Shown here: positions 34,227-43,255 of the stretch, in pieces
Position numbering within the stretch: the first letter of the stretch is position 1
Layout of the letters: the number at the start of each line of letters is the position of its first letter
Assembly: GCA_965197555.1 (NCBI GenBank)
Contig: OZ240213.1
Coordinates: 2,232,001-2,296,000, forward strand
DNA length: 64,000 nt
Origin: G965197555 sp965197555
Lineage (GTDB): Bacteria > Chloroflexota > Dehalococcoidia > Lucifugimonadales > UBA3495
Direction of reading: 5' to 3'
The notes under the pieces: generated by a model
Databases searched by the model: none
What the model was told of the DNA's origin: nothing
Seen by the model: only the letters and a program-made list of their open reading frames with translations
Translations under genes and position numbers: made by a program

Positions 34227-37200
34227 CTACCCGGGGCCACCCTCTCCCAGGTTCTGGTTCAATCTCTTCATGACCTGGGCCATCCTGTCATAGGACTCCC
34301 TGGTATCGTGCCCCTGCCGCTCCAGCTCCATCGCCGCATCGTCTCCCCGGGAGCTGGCCTTGTACAGGAAATTCCCGCTCATCATGTCCGCCATCCGGAC
34401 GTTGGTCCGAGCCCCGGTCCGGTACCCGGACCTGGCCCCGCTGAGCATCTGCCTCGGGAGCCACATCGCCGCACGGCCGGCCTGTCCCAGGGCCCCGGCC
34501 CCCGCCCCCGCGGCGGCAGCCGCGCCGCCGGCAGTAGCACCGCCAGCGGCGGCAGCGCCTCCACCACCTCCACCAGCGGCAGCGCCTCCACCGGCACCAC
34601 CAGCAGCAGCGCCACCACCAGGGGAAGCGCCTCCGCCAGGGGAAGCGCCTCCACCAAGAACAGCGGCACCGCCAGAAGGACCGGAACCCGGCCCGCCGAA
34701 GGAGGACCCTCTGAGGCTGGAAACCGCCTGGGAACCACCTCCACCAAGACCTCTGCCGGGGCCTCCGCCGGGACCTCCTCCGCCGGGACCTCCAAGCCCC
34801 ATATCAACTCCCGAACCCCCGGAGTCGCCGCCGCCACCACCACCCTCACCCCCTCCGGAGCCGCCCAGTCCCCTCACCCCTCCCGCCACGGAGCGAAGGC
34901 CCTGCCCGGCCATCGGGAAGGCCTGACCGATTGGAGCGGCAACAGCCCCGATGCCGACCGAGGCGGCCATGAAAGTCCCGGCCATCGCCAGCTGACCCAG
35001 CTGGGAGAACGACTGGAACAATCCCTGCCCCTGCGGGTTGACTATCGACGGCACCTTGTCCGCCAGCGCCAGGGTCAGAAACGCCAGGAGCAGCCCGATG
35101 ACCATCTCCCCCATCCCCGTATCCTGCCCCACCGACATGTAGTGCCCCGCCAGGTGACCCCCGATGTAGACCACCACCAGGACGAACACCTGCTGGAACG
35201 TCGATCCCAGGAACATCGATACCCACTTCTTAGTCCAGTGCGAGGTGGCATCCGAAGCGAAGAACGCGAAGGCCAGTGGGGACACAGCAATGAGCACCGC
35301 CAGTAGCGCGATCCGCATGAGCATCGCCAGAGCCACCTTGATGAACAGGAACAGCAACCCCACCATGAAGATGGCCAGCACTATGGTGAGCGCCAGGGCG
35401 AAGAACACCCCCTTCAGAAGCTCCGTCAGGTGCATCCCCCCGACCTCTTCCAGGAACCCGCCATGCCAGGCCAGGAAACCGTCCAGCAGGGCGCCGAAGG
35501 TGGAGCCGATCATCCCCCACATCGTCATCCCGGTGACCTGGGCCACGAAGCAGGTCACGTCCGACGCCAGGATCAGGACCAACTGGGAAATGTACAGGCT
35601 CCCCGCGGCCAGCGCGATGGCCAGCAGGAACCTGGGCACCAGCTGCCTGAACCCGACCGCCGGCTGGGGCTCGATCCAGATGTCGTAGGTCATCTTCACC
35701 CCCTGCCACACCAGGAGGGAGAAGAAGATACCCCCGGCAATGATCCAGGCCAGCGCCCACACCTGCCGGACTATCGGGTTGTCCCAGGTGAACTCCGGCG
35801 GGGTGCTGGAGAATATGTCGTAGCAGAGGTTCGTCCCCGTGAGTCCCAGAAGCCCCACCCTGAACGGCTCATCGACGTACCCCGTGTCGTACCCGGCCCC
35901 CCCGCACCCGTAGAGATCCTCAACCCGGGGCGGGACGGGGCCCCGGAGCCCGGTCAGGCACGCAGCCTCGTCCCCGTTGATGACGAGGGGCTCCGACATG
36001 GGCCCCTCCCGGAAGGTGGAGTATCCGGGCTCTCCGACGTAGGCCGCCACAGCAAACCTGTGGCTGAACCCGGGAGCGAGGGGAAGGTTCTGCATCGTCC
36101 CGACGAACCCCTCGTACTGGTCATTCAGGTATTTGGAGCCGACCGCTTTCAATTCATAACAACCCGGAGCCGTGGCGGTCACAGAAACCAGGCTGTTCGA
36201 ACACCTCAGTCTCCCAGGAGTGGGACGGTCCAACCCCCCGACCGAAAACTCGTCCACCTCGTAGTACACATACTGAGTTGGGTCGGGCGGACTGCCCGAA
36301 CCAACCACTTTCTGTTGGACCACGGATGGCAGCACGAACCTCAGCCCCCTCCCCTCCTGGAGCCTCGTCGACTTGGGGTCCGGCCAGACGTAGGCCACGT
36401 AACCCCTCACCTGCTCCTCCAGCGCCGGGGAGCCGGTCCCACCCAGAAAGTCCCAGTACAAGCCCACCCGGGTGAGACCCACGTTCCAGGGGTACCGGGA
36501 CGACGGCTGGTCCGCCGGGTGCAACCCCAAGGACTCATAGAAGACCCTCCCCTCACTCCTCTTCAGAAGCGCCGAAGGCCCCACCGACCCCGCCGGCGGC
36601 CTCGACCAAGCCGGAAACCAATGGGTGTAATCTTGGTCTGAGTCCAGATCGATGAACTCCGCATCCCTGACCCTCAGATCGACTCTCGGCAGCTGCACGC
36701 ACCTCCCCTGGAATATCACGTCCGTGCTCGTCTCACAGGTCGGCACCACCGGCGCCGACACCCTCTCGCAGTCATCGAACCCCTCCTTCCGGCTCGACAC
36801 CGCAGCGTTCACCACCAGGACGTCCCCGCTCTCGCTCACCCGGGTGCCCGCGTCGGCTCCCGCCGCCCTCGCGGTCAGCTCGTCCACCTTCGACAGCCCC
36901 CCGCACGCCAGGGCGCCTCCCTGCTTCACCCCCCACCCGGGAAAGCTGATAACCGCCCGCAAGACGCTGCTCAGCCACCCTGAAAGCACCTCCAATCCCT
37001 TCCCCACCGCCTGAAAAACCTTCTCCTTCATCGAGTTGAGCCAGCCAATGCCACCTCCACCCTCCTCCCCGGCCGGGGTGAACCCGGAGGGAGACACCAT
37101 GAGCCGGCAGACCACCCGCCGGATGTACCGCTTCGGCAGCCTTATCCTCGATCCGTCCAAGTAATTCTCAAAGGTGACCCGCGATTCGAGATCATAATAG

Positions 37201-39161
37201 TGGCGGTACGATTCGTAGTAGGTGACGACCATCAGGTAGGACCGGTTGGGGTCAATGGCCCCCCGGGGCCAGCCGTCGAGGTAGTCCTTCCGGGAACCAG
37301 GATCAGTCGGGATCCCGTACCGGGCCTCCGCTTGCCCCCCCGAATCGGTTGCCCGGCCCATCGGCTCCTGCTCCTTCACATCGAACTGGAAGAAGGAAAG
37401 GGACCGGACGTCCCGCCCCTCATCCTCCATGGGCCTCTCCACCCCCTGAAGGACGAGCATGTCCGCGTTCAGCCCCTCCGACCCGTCGTCAGTGTCGAAG
37501 GGGAAATAGACCCCATCCACCTCTCCCTTTCTCAGAGCATCCAGGTTGTCCGCCCCGTCCACCTCGCAGTTGATATTCTTAGCTAACACAACCTGCCCCT
37601 TCAGCTCGCATACCGGGACTGGGGCCGGAGGGGCTGGGGCCGGAGGGTCCACGAGAGGAGTCGCACTCTGCCCGTAACCGCCGTTCACCAGCTTCCGCAC
37701 CGCATCCCCGTCCAGCCAGAGCATCCAGTGCATGTCCCCCCTCTGGTACTCCCCGGGCAGCTGGTACAGGTACCAGTTCAAATCCTGAAGGTCCACCGGC
37801 CACCTGATATGGAAAACGCCAGCCGGCGACAGAGGCGGGTTCTCAACATTAAACGCCCGGCTCAGAGACGGCTGCCTGTACCCGGTGTGATTAGCCGGAC
37901 GTATCCATCCAACAGGCGAACCGAACCCCAACTCGTTGTACCCCGAGAACCGGAGACGGTTCTCCCCATACCCCTTGTAGACCGTCCGGAAATAGGGAGA
38001 GCCGAACCGGCGCATGATCAGGTCCTGTCCCAACTCTCCGCCGTCCCACCGGAAGTCCTCCCGGTAGAACGGGTCCAGCTTCAGGGTCACGCTGAACTGG
38101 TCACTGCCCCCATCCCCCTGAGACCGCTGCGCGTACGCGCCCGACGTACCCGACCGGTCCGGCAGACCGCTCTGGCTCACACCTCCCAGATCCACGTCGA
38201 CGGGGCGGGACTCAGGTATTCCTTTATCATCCACCACCATCCCCTGCCGCTCCCCGATGCCCAACGTGTTGGCGGAGTACATCCCGCTGTTGTACTCCTG
38301 GACGGAGGAGCTGGCTGTAACGGTGACCGTGGTGCTTGTCAGATTGAGAAGCGCACTGCACGTCGGGCCGTTGCAGTTCTGGTCAACGGTGGTCCGGAGC
38401 TCCATGGCGGGCACCTCGTGCTGCCCCACGTGGAGGTGGCTACCGCCCCCGGGCTGACTGGTCGTCCCCGCCGCCAGGTCCGCGTCCTGCGCCCCCATAT
38501 CCCTCATCATTGAGGAAATGTCGGTCGCCAGTCCTCCCCCCGGATTCTCCCGGTCCAACCACTGGGCCCGGTAGACCCTGATCCTCTCCTCCGACGGGGT
38601 CGCCACCTGCCGGCGCTTGAAGTACTGATCAGACGTCAGCCAAGGCAACGCCCTCTCCAGCTTCCAATCGGCATCAGTGATGACGGTCCCTCCCAAGACA
38701 TCCCTCAACCGTTCCAGCCGCAGGTCCTTGACCAGTCCATCCTTAATCCCATAGGGAATCGCATCAAGGTTCCTTGGAGTGGTGGCAAAGGTATAGTCGA
38801 CAGCCTCCCGGAAGGTCTGAAAGGGAATCAGGTGGGGTGGAAGATCCCCGGCGAGCGGAGGATCGCCCCTCCATTCCTCTATCAGGTCACGGGGCTCAAA
38901 CGCGCCCTGCCCGGGAAGCCGGTTCTCCACGTCCCCAACCAGGTCTACGACGAACTCCCGGTCCTTATCTGCCGTCCAGCTCTCCAATGACCCATCGTCC
39001 CCGGTCAGAGGACCGCTCACCCAGCACATGAAGGGCTGGTTCGGCCCATCCTCCTGGGCAAGAACAGGCCCCGACGAAGCATGCCCTACCCCCAGAAGGA
39101 GGAAAAGGACGACACACGTGACAACCAGGACTCTCAATTTTCCAGAACGCAGAACGCCCAT
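34227..39161 (-). CDS. Giant VirB6/TrbL-like T4SS channel protein
   Basis: 1644 aa, far above the usual 300-900. A signal-like helix (LRVLVVTCVVLFLLLGVGHA) leads into about 1100 residues of extracytoplasmic sequence of unknown fold with scattered Cys (EVDGADNLDALRKGEVDG, CETSTDVIFQGRC). About seven to eight transmembrane helices follow between roughly residues 1130 and 1420, including LLKGVFFALALTIVLAIFMV and ALLAVLIAVSPLAFAFFA, typical of TrbL/VirB6. A Gly/Ala-rich low-complexity tail and a charged C-terminus end the protein. It is the first gene of the operon. A long N-terminal ectodomain suggests surface contact with recipients or the cell wall; this is inference. Confidence 0.75.
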   Translation of the reverse strand: MGVLRSGKLRVLVVTCVVLFLLLGVGHASSGPVLAQEDGPNQPFMCWVSGPLTGDDGSLESWTADKDREFVVDLVGDVENRLPGQGAFEPRDLIEEWRGDPPLAGDLPPHLIPFQTFREAVDYTFATTPRNLDAIPYGIKDGLVKDLRLERLRDVLGGTVITDADWKLERALPWLTSDQYFKRRQVATPSEERIRVYRAQWLDRENPGGGLATDISSMMRDMGAQDADLAAGTTSQPGGGSHLHVGQHEVPAMELRTTVDQNCNGPTCSALLNLTSTTVTVTASSSVQEYNSGMYSANTLGIGERQGMVVDDKGIPESRPVDVDLGGVSQSGLPDRSGTSGAYAQRSQGDGGSDQFSVTLKLDPFYREDFRWDGGELGQDLIMRRFGSPYFRTVYKGYGENRLRFSGYNELGFGSPVGWIRPANHTGYRQPSLSRAFNVENPPLSPAGVFHIRWPVDLQDLNWYLYQLPGEYQRGDMHWMLWLDGDAVRKLVNGGYGQSATPLVDPPAPAPPAPVPVCELKGQVVLAKNINCEVDGADNLDALRKGEVDGVYFPFDTDDGSEGLNADMLVLQGVERPMEDEGRDVRSLSFFQFDVKEQEPMGRATDSGGQAEARYGIPTDPGSRKDYLDGWPRGAIDPNRSYLMVVTYYESYRHYYDLESRVTFENYLDGSRIRLPKRYIRRVVCRLMVSPSGFTPAGEEGGGGIGWLNSMKEKVFQAVGKGLEVLSGWLSSVLRAVISFPGWGVKQGGALACGGLSKVDELTARAAGADAGTRVSESGDVLVVNAAVSSRKEGFDDCERVSAPVVPTCETSTDVIFQGRCVQLPRVDLRVRDAEFIDLDSDQDYTHWFPAWSRPPAGSVGPSALLKRSEGRVFYESLGLHPADQPSSRYPWNVGLTRVGLYWDFLGGTGSPALEEQVRGYVAYVWPDPKSTRLQEGRGLRFVLPSVVQQKVVGSGSPPDPTQYVYYEVDEFSVGGLDRPTPGRLRCSNSLVSVTATAPGCYELKAVGSKYLNDQYEGFVGTMQNLPLAPGFSHRFAVAAYVGEPGYSTFREGPMSEPLVINGDEAACLTGLRGPVPPRVEDLYGCGGAGYDTGYVDEPFRVGLLGLTGTNLCYDIFSSTPPEFTWDNPIVRQVWALAWIIAGGIFFSLLVWQGVKMTYDIWIEPQPAVGFRQLVPRFLLAIALAAGSLYISQLVLILASDVTCFVAQVTGMTMWGMIGSTFGALLDGFLAWHGGFLEEVGGMHLTELLKGVFFALALTIVLAIFMVGLLFLFIKVALAMLMRIALLAVLIAVSPLAFAFFASDATSHWTKKWVSMFLGSTFQQVFVLVVVYIGGHLAGHYMSVGQDTGMGEMVIGLLLAFLTLALADKVPSIVNPQGQGLFQSFSQLGQLAMAGTFMAASVGIGAVAAPIGQAFPMAGQGLRSVAGGVRGLGGSGGGEGGGGGGDSGGSGVDMGLGGPGGGGPGGGPGRGLGGGGSQAVSSLRGSSFGGPGSGPSGGAAVLGGGASPGGGASPGGGAAAGGAGGGAAAGGGGGGAAAAGGATAGGAAAAAGAGAGALGQAGRAAMWLPRQMLSGARSGYRTGARTNVRMADMMSGNFLYKASSRGDDAAMELERQGHDTRESYDRMAQVMKRLNQNLGEGGPG

Positions 39162-39479
39162 GACAAAGAGCGTATAGCATTCGAGGCGACACCCGTTTTA
39201 CAAATTAGGGAAAGAGCAAACCCGGGGCAAAGAGGCCTCTAAATCAGCCGGCCTGATCTTGGTTAATCTTTTGGGCGAGAGGGCTTTGCACGAAAAATCG
39301 AATTTTGAACAATAAAAACAAATTCTTCGTGAAAAATACCGGGAACCCCGCCAGGTTATGCCACCTGGAGAACAGGAGATTCGACGAACTCCCGGACCGC
39401 ATCCTCGAGTATCGGAACCCCAGACGGGAAGTCCGGCATAATCCCTCGCATCCTCATCTCCCTCGCGGAAACCACCGGG
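39162..39479. promoter_or_regulatory. Leader/promoter region of the T4SS operon
   Basis: AT-richer stretch upstream of the operon. On the minus strand TGCTATACG, an extended -10-like sequence, lies about 12 bases before the ATG at 39161, with no clear Shine-Dalgarno, so the transcript could be nearly leaderless. No gene is seen here; the right part borders the IS1380-like remnant. The promoter call is by eye. Confidence 0.3.
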
Positions 39480-39850
39480 TTATAGGCGATCAGCTTGCAG
39501 AGAAGCTCGTTGACATGACTCTTGAACGTGTCGGACCGAAATGCGCGCCGTCCAGCGGGCCAGGTCGTGGGCCATCACCTGGACGGCCAGCCAGGCGGCG
39601 TTGGCAGCGAAGCGGCCCGAGGGGAGATGGTTGAGCCCGACGCCGTGCTTGAGGTCCCGGATGGCATTCTCGATCTCGGCGTGGCGTCGATGGTCGGCCT
39701 CCAGCTCCAGGGTATCCCCGTCCCGGTCGGTGATGAAGCCGTGATAGCTGTAGTTGACCAGGAGGGCCAGTTGGGGGCCTGGGGAGGGTGAAGCCCTCCG
39801 GACGACGAGCCGCACCAGTGCGGCGTCGGGCTCGGTCCGGAAGGGGGTGT
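39480..39850 (-). pseudogene. IS1380-like transposase, C-terminal part
   Basis: Reads TPFRTEPDAALVRLVV...YHGFITDRDGD and HRRHAEIENAIRDLKHGVGLNHLPSGRFAANAAWL, the conserved C-terminal DDE region of IS1380 transposases. Similarity ends at DLARWTARIS, after which unrelated sequence leads to a stop at 39480. The gene is split from its N-terminal part (41558-41830) by the IS1182-like element. Confidence 0.7.
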
Positions 39851-41557
39851 AGAGCCTGTCTCAATAAATCAGGAGTAATGAGGAATTGGAAGGCTTGAGA
39901 GGTCGATAGCCATACATTAACCTTCCCATGACCAGCCAGAGATAGAGGATAGGTAGAACAGCGCGGATGAGCACGTGTCATCGACACGATTCACCAAGCG
40001 CGGTGAGGTTCCGGGGGCCACGGGGAGGGACACTGCGACTGTCCAAATACCTGGTCCAATATGCGGGAGCGCCACACTCGCCAAAGGGTTCTCAGGTTGA
40101 ACGCTGCGGCCAATACGGTCCACTCAGCCGCTACGTTGGTCAGACCGCGTAAGAGGAACCTGCGGCCGCCTTGTTGCTCCTTGATAATCCCGAACACCGG
40201 CTCGACCACCTGCTTCCTCAGTTTGTAAACCTCTGTGGCCGCCGAGGTGGCCATCCAAGTGCGGTGACGCCGTAGTGCCGCGTCGTTCGGTCCAACGGTT
40301 ACGTTGCGGCCATCCTTGCTTTTCGTGCACACCCCAAAGGCAGGGCACGCTCGGCAGACGGCACCGGGTGCCCGGTAAAACCGGTAATGGACTCCGTTGG
40401 GGGGTATGTGGATACGCTCGAAGGGGAGCACCTTTCCCTGGGGACACACGAAACTGTCGTTGCTCTCATCGTAGGCGAACCGGTCCTTGTGGTACGGATG
40501 ATCTCGAGACTGTCGCCGTGATGACTCCGGCATGGCCACCGCCTGGCCCCTGCCAACGCAATCCTCCAAGTTGGTCCCCGAGTAATATCCGGCGTCAGCC
40601 AAAGTCATCGGCGCTTTGGACCCCGTAGTCTCCTCGGCCTGCTCCAGCATCGGGGTAAAGGATGTGTGATCGTCCGGTTCATCTACCAGGCCGACCGCAG
40701 TAATCAACATCCCATTCATGTCCCCCTCCGCCGTGACCGGTGAGACCATTGCCTGACCGTTGTAGCTGGGCACAATGCCCTGCCGAGTCTTCATCAACCG
40801 GGCATCTTGGTCAGTCAGGTTGATGTGCTTGAGACTTCCCTGGCTGGCCAGGTCGTCCATCGCCTGCCTCACCTGTTCTCTCAAGGCTCTTTTGTCGGCC
40901 AACTCTTCCGGCAGATGGACGGCGGGGGTATCCTCTCCAGCTTCGTTCTGAGCCTCAAGGTCGGCTATCGCCTTCTCCAGCCGGTTCAGCAAGCGGCCTC
41001 CCCTTTCGGCGTCGTAGGTTCTGTCTCTCGTGGCGTTGGCTGCCACTTTCGACCCGTCCACCGCCTGCACCCGCCAGGTCAACCAACTCCATCGCCACGG
41101 CCGTGCGTACGGTGCGCTTGAACAACTCCCTCATAGCCTGCCGGTGAGCCTTGTAGAACCGCCATAGGGTATTGTGGTCGGGATGCTGCCAGCCAGTCAA
41201 CCATAGATACGGTATCTGATCCCGGCACGCTGCCTCCAGCTTCCGGCACGAGCGCAACCCAGTCATGAACCCGTATAGCCACACGCAAAGTAGCGCGCGA
41301 GGGTGATAGGCCGGAGCTCCCAGAGGGTCCCCTTCTATTTCCACGCCAAGCTCGGCCCAACCCTCCCGGTCCAAGGTGTCAACGAACTCGGCGACAAATC
41401 GCGCTGGGTGGTCCAACGGCAACAGTTCGTCCAAAGACGGCGGCAACAGCCACATCCGATCTCGGTCCATTTCTCGAAGCGGCATCTCCTCAGCACCTCG
41501 GTCAGCGTTGCCCATAGTCTACACTGCGGTTTTCCACTGACTTTTGAGACAGGCTCT
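39851..41557. mobile_element. IS1182-like insertion sequence, 1707 bp, nested in IS1380
   Basis: Bounded by perfect 14-bp terminal inverted repeats, AGAGCCTGTCTCAA at the left and its complement at 41544-41557. GT flanks both ends, and excising the element plus one GT rejoins the IS1380 reading frame as SY|TPF exactly, so the insertion is recent relative to decay at that site. Confidence 0.8.
39991..41515 (-). pseudogene. IS1182-like transposase, frameshifted
   Basis: The first part (41515 down to about 41070) carries the DUF772-type N-terminus DRMWLLPPSLDELLPLDHP and YHPRALLCVWLYGFMTGLRS. The second part (41082-39991) has VQAVDGSKVAANATRD, MTLADAGYYSG, the Cys-rich CRACPAFGVCTKSKDGR, and the C-terminal VEPVFGIIKEQQGGRRFLLRG. 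The frame changes between MELVDL and VQAVDGSK near 41075, consistent with one extra base. The family normally has a single ORF, so the enzyme is probably inactive unless frameshifting is used. Confidence 0.72.
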
Positions 41558-41830
41558 GTAGCTGGTCTCGGCCACGTCGGCGGCGCCGTCCATCCAGTAG
41601 GGGATGGTCGTCCAGTCCCCCTCGGGTATCGCCTCGATAAGATTGCGCAAGCTGGCGTGCTGGCGGACGGTGATGGAGAAGCGCACCTCCATCCTGCGGC
41701 AGACGGCGACGATGGCATGGGTGTAGAAGCCGCTGTCGGCCCGCACCGTGAATTGTCCCTTGGCTCCGGCATAGCGCACCCGCCCCAGCGTCTCCCGCAG
41801 GAAGTGCCCCAACAGCATTATTGCGACCAA
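41558..41830 (-). pseudogene. IS1380-like transposase, internal part
   Basis: Reads LLGHFLRETLGRVRYAG, VRADSGFYTHAIVAVCRR and IPYWMDGAADVAETSY, the region around the first catalytic Asp of IS1380 transposases. The upstream part of the gene is missing and is replaced by an IS5-type fragment in opposite orientation. Continues at 39850 once the nested IS is removed. Confidence 0.65.
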
Positions 41831-41879
41831 GAAGAACTGCCACTGCTCGGCTCATTGGTCCGCATGTCAAGGGCGGTGG

Positions 41880-42042
41880 GAAGCTGGGCCGCTGGGGGAG
41901 AAAGTCAAGGCGTCGATACGTGAAGCGGCTATTCGGCTATGCCAAGGTACACTACCGGGGCCTGGCCAAGAACACGAACCGGTTGGTGCTGCTGCTGGGG
42001 CTGTCCGACCTGAGACGCGCCCAAGCCCTTCTGGCCGACTGA
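41880..42042 (+). pseudogene. IS5-family transposase C-terminal fragment
   Basis: The last about 40 codons, RLFGYAKVHYRGLAKN then LLLGLSDLRRAQALL, match the C-terminus of IS5/IS1031-type transposases. No upstream catalytic part is present. From 42043 to 42253 no gene is seen. Confidence 0.6.
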
Positions 42043-42253
42043 CTCAGGGGGCAGTGCGCCCCATGGATCCTCACCACCGGAAATCCGATGCTGGAAAGGC
42101 CAAAGAGACCCCCAACGAAGAAAAATCAGCGGGCCGTAAGTCCCCCCATAAGCCCGCACAAGTCAAAAATATTCATTGCTCTCAATAGTTCAGAGGTTCC
42201 TTAGCCCGGCACCAAGCGAAGCCCCGCCGTCTCGTATGGTACAATCCCCTCCG

Positions 42254-42369
42254 CTGAAGCTACCCGTTTCTCCACAGTTCCTTTGGGTTGGTCCTGGCGC
42301 ATTGTTAGGTGATGCGCGGCCTTTGCCGTGCCCCCTTGCCGCAACGCGCCGGGAGACTGGTAGCTTCAG
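42254..42369. repeat. Inverted-repeat-bounded structured element upstream of lipoprotein gene
   Basis: CTGAAGCTACC (42254-42264) and GGTAGCTTCAG (42359-42369) are perfect 11-bp arms 94 nt apart, enclosing a smaller hairpin GCGCAT...ATGCGC. It ends 37 bp before the lipoprotein ATG. It could be a leader RNA with a closing stem, or a small non-autonomous transposable element. Confidence 0.45.
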
Positions 42370-42405
42370 TAACTGCCCGCATCCCGACCGCAAGGGGGCT
42401 ACCAA

Positions 42406-42981
42406 ATGCGGCATTTACCAGCGTACTTAGTTCTTATCGGGATCATCGGAACCGGATGCACGACTAGCCCACGACCACTAACTCCCTCCGACACTGCCAC
42501 GCCGCCCACTGACATCGCAGCCACAGTCGAAGCGAGCGTTCAGGCTGCCATGGCAGAACTCCCGGCAGACACGCCACTCCCAACCCCCACGCCTACTGCG
42601 ACCGCGCCGCCGACAGCCATGCCGAGTCCTATCCCGTTACCCTCTCCCTCGGCAACCCCACCGCCCACGCCGACGCCCACTGAGACTCCAAAGCCGGCAT
42701 CTACATCGAGGCCCACATTTAGCCCTAGGCCAACAGCAACTCCAAGGCCGGAAGCCACCCCGAGGCCCACGGCTACCCTGCTGCCTACCTACACGCCTAT
42801 TCCGACCCCGGATCCTGGAGCATCCGTCTACGAGCGGACCAATAGGGCAATCATCCATGACCCAGGTGGCGGTTTCCTGGAGACTGTCCAAGGGCCGCGA
42901 TTCCAAGGGGGTGTGATGGTTGAAGCCACCTTCCCCAATCCCGACCTCGACGACAATGAGCGATCGGAGCACGGCTGCTAA
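42406..42981 (+). CDS. Pro/Thr-rich lipoprotein, probably 3'-truncated
   Basis: 191 aa from an ATG with AAGGGGG eight bases upstream. Signal peptide and lipobox IGTGC (Cys18), then over 100 residues of PTPTPT/PRPTATPRP stalk, then a short globular start GGGFLETVQGPRFQGGVMVEATFPNP. In Chloroflexota surface proteins of this style a beta-rich domain of 100 or more residues normally follows such a phrase; here a TAA at 42979 ends it after DDNERSEHGC. Likely truncated by frameshift or deletion. Role unknown. Confidence 0.5.
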   Translation: MRHLPAYLVLIGIIGTGCTTSPRPLTPSDTATPPTDIAATVEASVQAAMAELPADTPLPTPTPTATAPPTAMPSPIPLPSPSATPPPTPTPTETPKPASTSRPTFSPRPTATPRPEATPRPTATLLPTYTPIPTPDPGASVYERTNRAIIHDPGGGFLETVQGPRFQGGVMVEATFPNPDLDDNERSEHGC

Positions 42982-43139
42982 TACGTTGCGGGAGCTTTCC
43001 AAGTAAAGGGGCAGAGCTGGTGCTTGCAGTTTGCCGCTGACCAAGGTGGAGAAATGCCAGAATCGACCGACCAGTTAAACTCCCTTTTGCATCAGCCTGC
43101 GCTTTTTGCACCAAGCCTGAATTTTAGTGCAACGCCCCG

Positions 43140-43176
43140 GGGGCTGGTCTCTCCCTTCGGCCCAGAGACCAGCCCC
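43140..43176. terminator. Strong 13-bp hairpin
   Basis: GGGGCTGGTCTCT and AGAGACCAGCCCC form perfect arms around an 11-nt loop containing CTTCGG. It sits between two plus-strand lipoprotein genes; without a U-tract it may be a terminator or an attenuator for the gene at 43256. Confidence 0.55.
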
Positions 43177-43255
43177 TCGTGAGCCCTCCGTCCGGTCAAT
43201 TCACCCGGGCCCGACGGCCTCACGGCCGACTTCCTGAATAGAGAGGAACACGTCC

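Noticed and set aside
34360..34926. Pro/Ala-rich plus-strand frame
   Set aside because: Antisense of the Gly/Ala-rich tail of the VirB6-like protein.
33483..35306. 607-residue plus-strand frame
   Set aside because: Runs opposite to the pilin-like, PrgI-like and VirB6-like genes; composition is the low-complexity mirror of their codons.
1..39161. Relaxase or integrase gene
   Set aside because: Searched by eye for HUH-type histidine triads and tyrosine or serine recombinase motifs; none seen, so plasmid versus ICE is left open.
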